From contig OY725501.1 of assembly GCA_963281255.1 (NCBI GenBank), forward strand, positions 4,131,674-4,195,673: a stretch of 64,000 nucleotides of DNA. The letters run 5' to 3'. Shown here piece by piece: positions 48,601 to 61,626 of the stretch. The position numbers were made by a program, and so were the translations under genes. Position 1 is the first letter of the stretch. Every line of letters starts with the position of its first letter. A model generated the notes under the pieces. That model did no database searches and was not told the origin of the DNA. It worked only from the letters and a program-made list of their open reading frames with translations. This DNA is from Aphrocallistes beatrix. Taxonomy: Eukaryota; Porifera; Hexactinellida; Sceptrulophora; Aphrocallistidae.

Positions 48601-51600
48601 GCCGCCACCCGTACAGCCGCCCGGACCCCAGCAGCGCTGCCAAGACGGAACATTCCAGGACCGTCTCCAAGGACGCCGCTCCCAATTCTCTGGAGTCGCG
48701 GTACTCTGCGGTACCCAAACCCGCGACTAACACAGTCTCGTCGCTAGAATCTCGCTACTCAGCCAAGGCCAAGGAGGAGACGGGCCACTCCCTGGATCCC
48801 CGCTACCTCCTGAAGCCCGTGTCCGGCTCCAACTCGTCTCTGGAGTCCCGCTACTCCTCAAACACCACCTCCACCTCGAGCGAGGAGAACCCGACTTCCC
48901 CCAACCCCAGCTCCAGACTGGCAGTGGTGAAGTCGCACCCTTACCAGAAGCGGGAGACCCTTCCCTCCCCGGATGGACCTCCCAGGAAGTTGGACTCTCC
49001 TTTCTCCAGCTTCACGCGCTCATCGGGGAAATCCATCTACAGCGTCAATAGGTCTGAAAATAGTGTAAACAAATTTGAATATAGTACTGTAAACAAGCAT
49101 GTAAGTACTGTAAACAAGCCTGAAAATAGTGTAAACAAGCCTGAAAATAGTGTAAACAAGCCTGAAAATAGTGTAAATAAATCTGACACGAAGAGTTCGT
49201 CGCCGAACAACGTCAATAAGCAAGATCAGTCGAGCAGCGCGAGAGGGAAACTCGACACGGAGAAGAGCAGTGCAGGGAAATTGGAGAATCGATGGAAGAG
49301 AGTTGAGTCGAAAGAGAAAGCAGAAGTGAATGTAGAGTCAAGCACGAACAAACCGGAGAACCGGCCTCGCGACCGTTTGGAACGGCGACTACAGCCGGAC
49401 GCGGACCAAGTGATCCGAGCTCTGCAGGACGCCCAGGAGTCCAGATCCCCTTCCCAGGAGTCCAAGTCCCCTTCTCAGGAGTCCGTGTCCCCTTCCCAGG
49501 AGTCCAGATCCCCTGCGCAGGATGACGCACCTTCCCCCTACGCGCTCTACAAGAGCGCCGCGCAGACGCAGAAGCCGCGGCCGCTGGCGCACTCGTACTC
49601 GCAGGCCGCCAAGGCAGAAGATGTGCTCGGCAAACTCCCACTGACGGGCGTCCGGTCGCTGAAGGAGCGACGCATCGCTTTGGCGCTGAGCAGCACGGAC
49701 TCTGTGTCCGTGGACGTGAAGGAGCAGGAGGCCACACCTGTCAACATCCCGCAGCGGCCTGACCCCGCAGAGAAGAATCCGCTCCCGGCGCCGGGAAAGC
49801 TTGCAGGACCCGCGCGACAAGGAACGGATGCCGGACAGACGGACGCTCCATCTTCTCGTCCCTGCGACCCCCCCGACCTCCCAACTCCCGAGTCAGCAGC
49901 GCCTCCGAAGGCGGGCCGGCTAGGAATGGCGGACACGGGATGCGACCTGGCGCCTAGCAGCCTCCTCACGGACCGGACGGACGTGTTCATCTTTCCTTTC
50001 TCTCCGGAGCTGAAACTGGAGCCGAGCGAGCTGAGACTGCCGGAGCTCCAGGTCCCCACCGCCCCAGAGGCGGCAGCCTCCGCGCTGACGAAGCAGAAGA
50101 GCCAGACGCTGCCGTCCCCGCGGTCCACCAGCGCCGCCTCCTCCGCGCCCTCCTCGCCCACCGAGGAGAGCCCGCTGGCCAAGCAGCTGCTCGCGAAGAG
50201 GAAGGAGAGCGACGCGGGGAAGGCGCTCATCCCGCTCCCGGAGGTCAACTTGGCGCGGCACGAGCTGACCTTCGGACAGGTCGAGTTCCGGCTGCTCGAC
50301 AGCAAGTACGACAAGGACCCCTACCAGGCCAGCTGCCCCGCCAAGACGCGACACGTGCCCGGCACTATCCCGCCGCCTCCGCCAGACATGCCGCAGTGCC
50401 GGGAGATTCCGGCGCCTCCGCCCGACATGCCGGAGGTGAGAGGCGGGTCAGGGGTGGCGGCGAAGCTGAGCTCGATCCGGTTCCGCTGGAAGATGCTCGG
50501 GAAGGACAAGGGAGAGAAGCGGGACATCTGGTCAGAGCTGAGGCGCGTCGTGGCGCCCTCTGAAGTCATTAAGGCCTTCGTCAACCTCGTAAGTTCTCCT
50601 CGTTACTGATCGGGAGCAAAGGAATGTGTGAGTATTTGTTCCGTCTAGCCTACCGCCACTCCGCCGCCCACCAAAGCCGCCAAGCCGAAGGAGACGACGG
50701 TGGAGGTCCTGCACATGAAGAGGCGCACCAGCCTCGGCGTCACGCTCAAGTGCCTGCACAAGTTCAAGATGGGGGAGGAGGACAACTTCCGGAAGCTGCG
50801 GGGCTATCTGGAGACGCTGGACCTGGAGGTGCTCAATGAAGAGATCATAGAGGTGAGCTCTCCGTTTCCCCGCCCAGACCAACCAATAGGATCAGACATG
50901 GCTTCGATTCATGTTCTAGCCTTAGTCTGAGAAATTCAGTCCCCATATCAACAGGTTTGATACAATAGAATGTCTGTACTCTGTAGGTTTTGGAAAAGGA
51001 CGTCCTGACGAAAGGGTTCGGGAAGGAGCTGGAAGACATCCGGCGCGAGAAGCAGGAGGCTCTGTCTCAGGGCACCCGGATAAAGCTCCGGGAAGAGGAG
51101 AAGTTCCTGCTCGCACTGGGGGAGGTGGAGAATCTGAACGAGCGGATCGACATCGCCACCTTCTGCCTTCGCTTCCACGAGCGAGAGGAGGTGAGGCCGC
51201 GAGCTCGAGAGGAGACGGACGGAGTTATACTTTCTCTCTGCAGGAGCTGGCGAAGAAGCTGATGGTGCTGATGGGAGCAGCGGCGGAGGTGAAGGAGTCG
51301 CACACGTTCAAGTTCGTCCTCAGCACCCTGCTGTCCATCGGGAACGCCGTGGAGCAGCGGGAGGCCGGCGGGTTCGACTTGGAGTTCCTGGAGAGAGCGG
51401 AGTCGTACAAGGACGCCTGCCACAAGAAGGACCTCATCCACCACGCCGCCGTCTACGTGATGGAGAACTTCCCTCAGAGCTCCAACCTCTACTCAGACTT
51501 CCCCAACGTGCACGACGCGTGGCGGGTGAGTGCTCTCCTAGCTCGGCCAGGCTGTGGCTGGCTGGCTTCAGTGTTGTTGTGTTGACAGATGGAGCTGGAG

Positions 51601-52765
51601 TTCTCGGAGCTGAAGGCGGAGATCATGAGGGAGCAGGAGAAGTGGTCGCGATGCAAGACAGTCCTCGACAAACTCAAGCTGCCCACCCAAGACAGGTATT
51701 TCCATATATGGAAGCGCGATTCTAGGCTTTATGGTTAATTGCGATTGTGTTAGCTTCATTCAGAAGTTGGAGCAGTTCGGACTGAAGATCAACAAATTCT
51801 ACATAACTCTGGGCAGGATGGAGAACTAGTGAGTGCTCATTGGCTGGTAAGTCTGACTCCTTTGAATGTTGCTTCTCTGTAGCTACCGGGACCTGTACCT
51901 CTACCTAGGATACGGGAGGTACCTAGCGGACTCACAGAAGGTAGGTTGTAGATTGGGGAAGTGAGAGGTGTGAAGTGTGTATTACGATTGTGTCACAGCT
52001 GTTCAGCTTCCTGAAAGTCCTGCACAACTTCTCTCTCCTCTACAAGTCGCACCACGAGCGCATCATCCAGATCCGAGAGAAGATGGAGCAGGAGAAGCGC
52101 AGGCAGCGCACACGAGGCAAGAAACTCCCAATCGTAAGTCCTACATTCCCTTCCCGATGGAACGTATCTAGGGTGTGAACTCCTTTTAGTACGAACTAAG
52201 TATCATCCTGCGATATGCTGGGTTTCTCCATGTGACGGTTTAATGATTTATTCACGAATGAATGTCCGCAGTTTCACACCTTAGTTGGCGTTCTGTCACT
52301 CATCCTTAGTCACAATACATTACGAACAAATTTGGATTTCGTCAGCCAATCAAGTTAGCTGATGCGTCGGCGTTTGTAGGCGGAGAACATTCAGGTGAAG
52401 ATGGTGGAGCCGGAGGCGGAGGGGGCGCCGAGTGGGGCGGAGGACGAGGGCACAGGAGTGGCCAATAAGGCGATCAGTGCCGTCATCGCGCAGAGGAGCA
52501 GAGAAGTGAAGAAGCCGAAGACGGGGGTGCGATACCGGGAGAAGAAAACTCACGGGAACCGGCGAGAGAAGCGGACCTCCAGTAAGTTCCTAGCTTCGCT
52601 CATGATTCCGGAATGAGATTCTGTAGCGGCGATTAAATGGAAATAAAATAATGCTTTTCCGTCCGATTAGTTCGCAGAACTCTGAACGAGGAGGACGGAC
52701 TGATCGACCTCGCCAAGAAGGAACTGGAGTCTGAGAAGAACGAACAAGAAACCGCGGCGAACTGA
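45611..52765 (+). CDS. FHOD: FHOD-type formin
   Basis: Diaphanous-related formin that nucleates or bundles actin filaments under Rho-GTPase control. Eighteen exons: 45611-45769, 46200-46341, 46530-46609, 46667-47236, 47714-47773, 47831-47892, 47955-48086, 48143-48285, 48343-50588, 50649-50852, 50987-51190, 51244-51525, 51589-51695, 51754-51828, 51883-51940, 51999-52133, 52380-52581, 52671-52765; 1,651 residues. N-terminal FHOD GBD/FH3 region: VFLQYIDDTKLDHFYTQ, LRDLLPELTNFLRSPHK, LNVLLKIVSYVDGMLAVYHD. A very long Ser/Pro-rich exon follows, with repeats (PENSVNK; SPSQES). FH1 is short, only two runs (GTIPPPPPDMP, IPAPPPDMP). The FH2 domain is complete from IRFRWKMLGKDKGEKRDIWS through FVLSTLLSIGNAVEQREAGG to LYLYLGYGRYLADSQK. 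A basic C-terminus (GNRREKRTSSIRRT) fits the autoinhibitory DAD. Confidence 0.93.
47380..47488. repeat. Short tandem repeat in an FHOD intron
   Basis: Imperfect units of ATAGCTGTACTATACTGATA and AGAGCTGTATTACGTC, about three to four copies, immediately before the MITE at 47489. Confidence 0.7.
47489..47664. repeat. MITE with CAGTCAGGGTCGCTTA ends
   Basis: Ends CAGTCAGGGTCGCTTA and TAAGCGACCCTGACTG, perfectly inverted, flanked by TA (47487-47488 and 47665-47666). 176 bp, in the FHOD intron 47237-47713. Probably mobilised by a Tc1/mariner/pogo transposase. Confidence 0.88.
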
Positions 52766-53390
52766 CTTGTACATTGCACAGATCTGAGTACAGATATTCT
52801 TTAATACCACTCTAGCACTAGATTTGCATTTGATTCTTTACCTGGAAACTTGTATTATTTCAATTATTTTGCCCAATCTACGGTGTTAACTTTGGTTGCG
52901 GGGCTCCGGCACGTGTGTGGAAGGGCCAGAACGTAGCTCTAATCCGACCAATCAAAGCAGCGAGGCCGCGCTGCGCTGTAGGAAGAGTTGTTGACAGAAT
53001 ATACGGCCTCGCAGCTCTCAGATTCTCAGCGGAATTGTTTTGTTTCTCCGCGAATCCCTGAGTGCTATAATTGGAATTATCTTTCTAAACAAATCGCCTC
53101 ATTTCATTGTTGATTCGTTCTCAAATTATTGACAACTTCTATTGTGACAGCTTATGTGACGTAATACATGATAGATGGATAGATATACACATTCCATACA
53201 TCCAGTGGGTTGCCAGGCTACAGATGGAGAGGGAGAGAATGCCTTATTTTGGCGGAAATGACAGAATTCAATTAGCTGTAAATAAGAAGCCCGCGTGACT
53301 GCGCTATCCGCTTCACCATCTGGCCGCGTGGGCTTCTATTAGGCTCGGCCTGCGCTTAAATAGTCGGCTGGAGCTGCTGCTTTGTCTGCG
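52766..53390. other. Intergenic region, FHOD / saposin-like gene
   Basis: No gene seen. A 12-bp stem hairpin (GAAGCCCGCG and CGCGTGGGCTTC, 53287-53337) lies just before the TATA-like box at 53356. Confidence 0.5.
53356..53362 (+). promoter_or_regulatory. TATA-like box of the saposin-like gene
   Basis: TTAAATA 35 bp before the ATG at 53391, again leaving room for only a very short leader. Confidence 0.4.
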
Positions 53391-56214
53391 ATGAACTCTC
53401 AGCTGATTCCGATTCTTTTCTTCGCTCTTCTGGCGCTCGCCCGCGCCGAGTACAACGAGTCCCTCTGCTCCGTCTGCGAGGAGATGGTGCAGGAGGTCCA
53501 GGGCGCCATCCAGTCGGACGTGTCGCTGGAGCTGGCGGGCGCGCTCATGCAGGATATGTGCGCCAACTCTCTGGAGGACGTGGCGCCCGTCTGTAACTTC
53601 CTAGTGGACGGGTACCTGTCGTCCGTGATGGAGATCACCTCCACCCTCGCCTACGAGCTCTGCCCCCTCCTGGACCTCTGCCAGTCCTACTCCCCCTTCC
53701 AGGCGGACGGAGAGAAACAGCTGCAACTGTCCGAGTGCTCCCTCTGCCAGCTGGGCGCCCTGGAAGCCCGACACCACCACCGGAAACATCCCCCCTCGCC
53801 CCCCTCCCCTCCCTCCCCTCCCCTCCTCGCGCTGGTCGCCGCGCACCCGCAGTGCCAGGGGGACGCCGAGGGCTGTGCGCGCGCGGTCTCGTTCCTCTTC
53901 TCGCGCCTCCTGGAGGCCGGCGCCTGGAGCCCTGGCTGCGACGGACTGGACTCGTGCCGGGACCGCGGGGCGGGGCAGAAGCTGCCGATGGGGTCCAAGT
54001 ACTGCATCTTCTGCAAGGTGATCGTGAACCAGGCGCAGGGCAGCCTGGCCTCCATGAGCACGGAGACGTTCCAGGGGATGCTGGAGAACGTGTGCGAGGG
54101 GCTGGACGGAGCGGGCGGGGTCGGGAAGGACGACGAGGACCTGGAGAAGCAGTGCGAGGAGCTGAAGGAGAAGTACGCGTCCGTCATGCTGCAGATCATC
54201 CAGAAGGTCTCCCCGGCCAGCCTCTGCGGCATGTTCAACATCTGCAGTGAGTTCTTAGGATAGGAATGGGTACCATGGTAACAACTAGGGACTGATGGAA
54301 CGTAAGACACTATCTAATTAGCTACTGAGATGTTATTTCAAAACTACCTTTGACACCTTCCAGCTGTTTAAAGGACAAATTACAAACTTAGAAAATAGGA
54401 AGTAGTGCGTCTTCGCTCAGCTTCGTAGTGTAGGGCGGTAGTATGGGTTCCTATTTATGGGTTCTGATGCTCAGTGCAGCAGAGACCATATTGAATCCGA
54501 TTTGGAGAACTTACAACGAAGCGAGAACTTCGCAGCATTCGCAGTGTAGACTGAATGGAATAGAACGGATTATGTGGAATCGGACATGTCTGAACTATTC
54601 CGTGCGTTGTAGGCGACTCCGTGCAAGCCTTGCAGCAGTACCAGCCCGACGTGATGGACAGCAACGTGTGCTTCATGTGCCAGACCGTCTTCTCCTACCT
54701 GACGGAGCTGCTGCAGGACGGGAACATAGAAGGGAACATCGTGTCCGTGATCGAGAAGGTGTGCTACACCCTCCCCAGCGGCGTCTCCTCTCAGTGCTAC
54801 AACTTCGTGAGCACCTACGGAGCCTTCCTTCTCTCTAAGGTCAGCCCCGCTATTCCGCCGAATGGAGCCAGCGTTTTATCTCGCCTGTTTAGATGGCGAG
54901 CATGATCGGAAGCAAAGCCGTGTGCAACACCATCCCCGGCTGCTACAACCAGACGGAGGAGTGGGAGATCGCCCCCGAGACCAAACAGCTGATCCGCCAA
55001 GTGAGCGTCTACGAACCGGAAGAGCTGGCGCGCGACAACTTAGAGGCGTTGACCTGTTCCTGGTGCACCTACATGGTGGGACAGCTGCAATCCGTCATGA
55101 ATAATCAGGGCGGCGACAACATGGTCAGTTCTTAAGACAGATGCGACCTACCGTTTCTAATTATAGGAGGAGCTACGATTTATAATTATAGGAGGAGCTA
55201 CGATTTATAATTATAGAAGCTACGGTTTCTAAAAATAGAAGGAACAACGGTTTCTAACTACGAGTCCGTTTCTATTTTTAGAAGAACAGGGTGTTCAACA
55301 GCAGCTGCGCGCTGCTTCCGTCTAGCTTCCACAACGTGGACTGCGGCGTGTGTCGAGAGCGCTACGAGAAGACGATCACCTCTCTCCTCAAGGACGGGGT
55401 GAAACCGTGCGATATCTGCCAGCAGCACATCTCCTGCTGCCGGCTGAACGCCTCGCGGACTCTCACGCGCGTCAGCGACGAGATTCTCAGCGCCTATTAT
55501 TGGATAGGAGCCGAGGCGTTGGCGCCCTTTTTCTCCGCGCCGGGACACCGACACCTCATCTCCAAGCACAAGAGCAAGCACCCGTCCCCGCCGCCCCCGC
55601 CCGACCAGGCCCAGTGCATGGCCTGCGAGTTCCTGGTCGCGTCCGCCTTCGAGGAGAAGCACCTGCACCTCCCGCACGCGCCCGGCCACGACCGCCGCGA
55701 GCTGCGGCACGCCTGCAAGGAAGTGCCCAAGGGCTACAAGGACATGTGCGAGGCGGCGAGCAAGAAGATGGCGCACACGCACTTCCAGAAGCACAAGCTG
55801 CACCACGGAAGCCCGCCCAAGGCCTGCGCGGCGGTGGGCCAGTGCAAGAGCAAGGCGACGGGCCACCTCCTCCTTCTGCCGCTGGAGTCCCAGAACCTGC
55901 TGCTGTACGGGATGCAGGACGGCATCAACACCTGCGTGCTGTGCAAGCTGGTGGCGGGCGTGATCGCAGTGCAGCTGAAGGCGGCCAACCTGACCATCAA
56001 CCTGGTGGAGTACATGGTGCAGACCGTGTGCAACATGATGCAGCGCGACGAGTGCTGGGACGTGGTGGACAGCCTCAAGACCATCATCCGGAAGGTGGGC
56101 CAGTACGTGGACCCCGCCGACGTGTGTGTGAACACCGGCTTCTGCAGCAGCGCCGGACTCCCGCTCCTGGCCCCGGCGGAACCCCGGCCCCGCTACCCGG
56201 ACCTGGCCGCGTGA
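53391..56214 (+). CDS. Multi-saposin (prosaposin-like) secreted or lysosomal protein
   Basis: Four exons, 53391-54246, 54613-54839, 54893-55123 and 55282-56214, give 748 residues. A clear signal peptide (MNSQLIPILFFALLALARA) is followed by about seven Cys-rich saposin-like units: CSVCEEMV...CPLLDLC; a shortened one with His/Pro linker; CIFCKVIV...CGMFNIC; CFMCQTVF...CNTIPGC; CSWCTYMV...CGVC; CMACEFLV...CAAVGQC; CVLCKLVA...CVNTGFC. Units 2 and 6 are atypical and contain low-complexity His- or Pro-rich inserts. Saposins bind membrane lipids and help lysosomal hydrolases; prosaposin is cut into single domains. No SapA domains are evident. N-glycosylation sequons are present (YNES, CYNQTEE, AANLTIN). 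It is larger than human prosaposin (524) and could be a lineage-specific relative. Confidence 0.85.
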
Positions 56215-56532
56215 CGGTGCTACAGACTGAAGTGTATGCTACCTAACTCTACGCCAATAATCCCCGTCCTCTAACCTGTAATGTCAATGATTTACTTTAT
56301 ACACCTTGTTATGTGCGCCATCAGTTTACACGTAGAGCTTAGTTATTATTAGTAGCGGTGTAGCTATTACAGTCGACAAGTCGTTAACTCTAATAACTCG
56401 TCTCAATGACGGTGACGCCCCAGTTGTGCACATTGTAGTGAATCACGACACGCTAGTCCTGTTTCAGTGACTCGCAAGAATGACCTGAGTATTAGCAGCG
56501 GTGTGGTCATTATTAGTACTGTTGAGGTTCTA

Positions 56533-56883
56533 CATTATCATGGATGGTTTTGTAGTGTAGAATTGTGAGATTTTGTTTCGCTTGTCAATAGGCCTTGTGG
56601 TTCAATCGATTTAATCGTAAGTTGATAACCATCCCACCAAATTGTGGCACGCGACACAATTTACTATGGTAAACCAGATGTGGTCCATGGATAATTGTAT
56701 TTTGCATTTATGGTCCATATGTGGTTTACCATAGTAAATTGTGGCACGCGACACAATTTGGTGGTGATGGTTATCATTTATGATTAAATCGATTGAACCA
56801 CAAGGCCATTTGAGAAACGAAACAGAATCACGATTCTACGGATAATCTCAGAATTCTACCCTACAAACCCATCCATGGTAATG
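56533..56883. repeat. Long fold-back inverted-repeat element
   Basis: Arms of about 165 bp are inverted around a centre near 56708. Left words such as ATTGTGGCACGCGACACAAT and TTGTGGTTCAATCGATTTAA recur inverted on the right; outer ends are CATTATCATGGATGG and CCATCCATGGTAATG, with TA at both borders. Non-coding, between two convergent genes. It could form a cruciform in DNA or, if transcribed, a long hairpin RNA. Confidence 0.9.
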
Positions 56884-57042
56884 TACTATAAGAATCTCAC
56901 GGATCTACGCAAAGTCCCCTAGCAAAGAGAGAATTGAGGGAGAGAGGGAGATCTCGTTAATTAATAGACAGAGTACGTTACTACGTTATTGGAACATATG
57001 AATTACTCATAGCAGAATATACACAGTCAGTCCGGGGTCTGG

Positions 57043-58516
<1,474 letters not shown>

Positions 58517-58572
58517 TCTAGCTAGAAAAGCTAAAAATACAATCAATTAAAAGCAAATATACAAACGAACAA

Positions 58573-60276
58573 TCACAGAGGTCTGTGTGTGCAGCAGTGC
58601 CGCTCTCGCGCCCTGTACAGGTCCCCCGGGCCGTACGATCCGGCGGTTAGGTCCAATGTCCCGGAGAGGGAGAGCGACTCCGTGGTGTTCGCGGACGCTC
58701 CAGACAGAAGCTCCCGCACTCTGTCCAGACATTCCTCCATCGACTCGCGCACCCCTTTCCCCGAGAGCGCGTTGACGAGTCTGTGCGAAGCGGAGGGAAA
58801 GACTCCGAGGTCGGAGCTGATGTCTCGACAGAGCGCCTCGGCATCGGCGCACGAGACCTCGACCCCCGCGCCCGCCCCCTCCCAGCTGTTCCCCAGCAGG
58901 AGCAGCACAGGCCCGGGCCCGGGCGGGAGCGCGGACAGCTGCTTCAGCTTCTCCAGCCAGATGGCGCGCACGTCGTAGAAGGACTGGACGTCGTCCGTGC
59001 GGTAGATGAGCAGCAGCGCCGCGGCGTCGCGCAGGTAGGCGTTGGGCGTGGAGTAGTAGCGCTCCTGCCCGCTCGTGTCTGAGAGCCGGACCTACACGGC
59101 GAGGCTATTTATACTCGGACAGAGCTACGTCACTCCTCGTGCGTTGACCAATGTGCTGATGCTATTCATACAGGTTGAGTTCTAAATATAGAAGCATGCT
59201 GAGGCACTGAGATTGTGCAAACAAAGTGAAAACAAATTAGAACTCAAACGGCTCTACGTTCAGGAATTGAGCTCATTCGTGGATAAAATGGGAAAAAAGG
59301 CGAATTTAGATTTAAAGAACTTCTCAATAGCTTTGTGAGACGATTCAATCAAAGCGAGATTATGGATGTTCTGAAATATTTAGCGGTTCGTGAACTCACT
59401 GAAGTACGATAAAGATTTTTCATCACAAATACTAGAGAAGAATCAAGTTTCATTTTGCAAGACATTCAGGGGGAGGAGGCATTTCAGACCTTCCTACCTC
59501 ATACCTGAGTTTGTCCTCCGACTAGACCTGATACAAAAATTTATATTTGTTTAATTTGCGAAGGAGTGGAGTGAGTTAATCAAACAAAATCGCGTCGGGG
59601 ATAAGACCGAGTTTCTAGAGGAAATTACGGCAGTAGGCTGACATGCATATTAGTTTTCAGTGGTAGAGAGTGAGTGGAACAAGGAGACATTAATGAAAAC
59701 AGTTTTGGCCCCTGTTAATAGGAAACTTGTTTCAGCTCCAAAAGGATCTCTAGTGGGAATGGGCGGGCAGTATTTCATTATCATTATCTCATTATTAGAT
59801 AACATAATAAAGCTACAAGTATAATTATACATATAATAAGCTACAAACACCTCAGGCAATGAAGTCTCAAAACCGTAAAGATATATCAAATACTAGCCAT
59901 ATTGACTAAACCCTGCACCTGAAACATAATGCGATACTGACTGCCACACTGACACTAATGACGATATGTCCAGGGACAAATAGTAAAGCGGGAGGAGCTA
60001 AAACAAGTTTCAATTAACAGTCACAAGCTTAATTATATATAAATTAAAAATCCCTAAAATGTCTAAAACAAGTACCTGCCATTTGTGCCCATCAATTTGC
60101 AACTCTGGGAGATAGAGAATATCTGGTGGAGGGTCGAAGTAAGGGTAGGGCTGGAATGGAGGAAAGAAGGAGCGTATTTGGTTGAAGTAGGTCGTTTTAC
60201 CAGTAGAGAAATTCCCAATGAGTTGAAGCTTGACAATTCTTGAATGACCAGGGTCTAATTTTAAATGGGTTTCCAT
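58573..60276 (-). CDS. Divergent Ras/Rab-like GTPase lacking a normal G4 motif
   Basis: Two exons, 60276-60076 and 59091-58573, joined in phase 0 across a 984-bp intron, give 239 residues. Exon 1 has IVKLQLIGNFSTGKTTYFNQ, a P-loop (GNFSTGKT). A long insert FPPFQPYPYFDPPPDILYLP sits where the switch I effector loop should be. Exon 2 opens VRLSDTSGQERYYSTPNAYL (DTAGQE with Ser) and LRDAAALLLIYRTDDVQSFY, as in Rabs. The G4 NKxD is replaced by LLLGNSWEG, and G5 is unclear (VNALSGKG). The C-terminus has CC but not at the end, and there is no CAAX box. Fold is confident; guanine specificity, GTP cycling and prenylation are doubtful. It lies directly upstream of Rab2 on the same strand and is too divergent to be a recent copy. 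The large intron shows nothing recognisable. Confidence 0.75.
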
Positions 60277-60779
60277 TTAAATGAAAAGTAGCTAGTGCTA
60301 AAAATAGTAGGTTGTAAAGCAGACAAATCTAAACATGAAAAAGGATTAAACGATGGATTCGTTGAAGAGTAAGATTTGCAAAATGCATTCATTATTTGCG
60401 TAAAATATTCCAAAAATATATAATGTTGATTTTTGAAACTTGTCACACTACCATCCTTGTGAGAAGTAAATTTGGTATATGGACGAAACCCCTTCAATAT
60501 TTGAAGTCAAAGTTCTAGCTATTTTACCATCAATGAAGAGCATAGATTTGGTAAAATGGAATAATTATTTATGTGAATATTTGCCATTTGAGGAGTAATA
60601 GCTTTCTTTGATCATTAAAGTTGAATCTTATAACTAAGTCATCCGACCTAATTTACGGAGCTTGACGAAACGGTTCCGGGATTTCAAATGCCTATTTTAC
60701 GGAATATTCCATTCCGGATATTATAAATGCATAATTTACGGAATATTCTGTAAATTAGGCATTTATAAGACCACGACAA

Positions 60780-61170
60780 GTACACATATGCCTACTGGTC
60801 CAAGGTCACACGGGGAGCGAATGAACACGAGATCGAGACACCACGAGGTATCGCTATCGACCCGATCAACAACTTCCTCTACATAGTGGACAGCGGCGAC
60901 TACACTGTCGGACCGAAGTGTTCGATGACTTTAGAGGGGAACGGCGAGATGACAGTACCGTACGGGATCTACATCTATGAGAACTACGTCTGCATCACAT
61001 GCATGGACTCGCCAACAGTGAACCAGACTTGCGTCATGAAGATGGACAAACTGAACGGGAATGTCCTAGCGCAAAAGGACACCATGGATCCCATTCGTGG
61101 ACAGCGAGGACGACAATAACATCAGGATATACGGCTGTGGCATGTACGACCACAGACTGCATGCTTTATA
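60780..61170 (+). pseudogene. Fragment of another NHL-repeat gene
   Basis: Pieces in more than one frame read like propeller blades: AIDPINNFLYIVDSGDYTV, then VPYGIYIYENYVCITCMDSP, then a piece like DDNNIRIYGCGMYDHRLHAL. At least two frame changes and no start or coiled coil are seen. It belongs to a different subfamily from genes A and B. Confidence 0.55.
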
Positions 61171-61192
61171 TAGCAAATAATCGAAATACAAT

Positions 61193-61360
61193 ACTATAGA
61201 AGGTTAACATGCAGTATACAAACGAATTGATATGGACCAGTATAGAAGGTTAACATGCAGTATACAAACGAATTGATATGGACCACAATAAAGCGGTAAC
61301 AAGCAGTATATAGCAGGGAAACGAGATGCAACACTATAGAAGGTTAACATGCAGTACATT
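61193..61360. repeat. Short direct repeats
   Basis: A 46-bp unit containing TATAGAAGGTTAACATGCAG and ATACAAACGAATTGATATGG occurs twice in tandem (61193-61284), with a partial third at about 61331. Confidence 0.8.
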
Positions 61361-61626
61361 TAGATTGAGTCCCGAGAGCACACATTGAGATAGTTTCCTC
61401 AAGAAAAAAGTTAATATCATCATCAACTTTACGTCATGAAGGATGGCAGATGGAGTGCTTATGTTGCCAGGTACGTGAAATATAATATGTGCGTTACGTG
61501 TATTATGAAAATGATGAAATAGTTATGACGAATTGATGTTGATTCCAGCAATTTAAGAATTAAGAGATGAAACGGAGGCTGAGGTAGGGCTTCTTATGTT
61601 GCTATATAGATTAGTTAAAATATGTA

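Noticed and set aside
49213-49737. Minus-strand frames opposite the long FHOD exon
   Set aside because: Shadows of the Ser/Pro-rich GC-biased coding exon.
53281-53337. Possible tRNA gene from a 12-bp acceptor-like stem
   Set aside because: No D-arm, anticodon arm or T-arm (GTTCRANNC) between the stem halves; only a hairpin.
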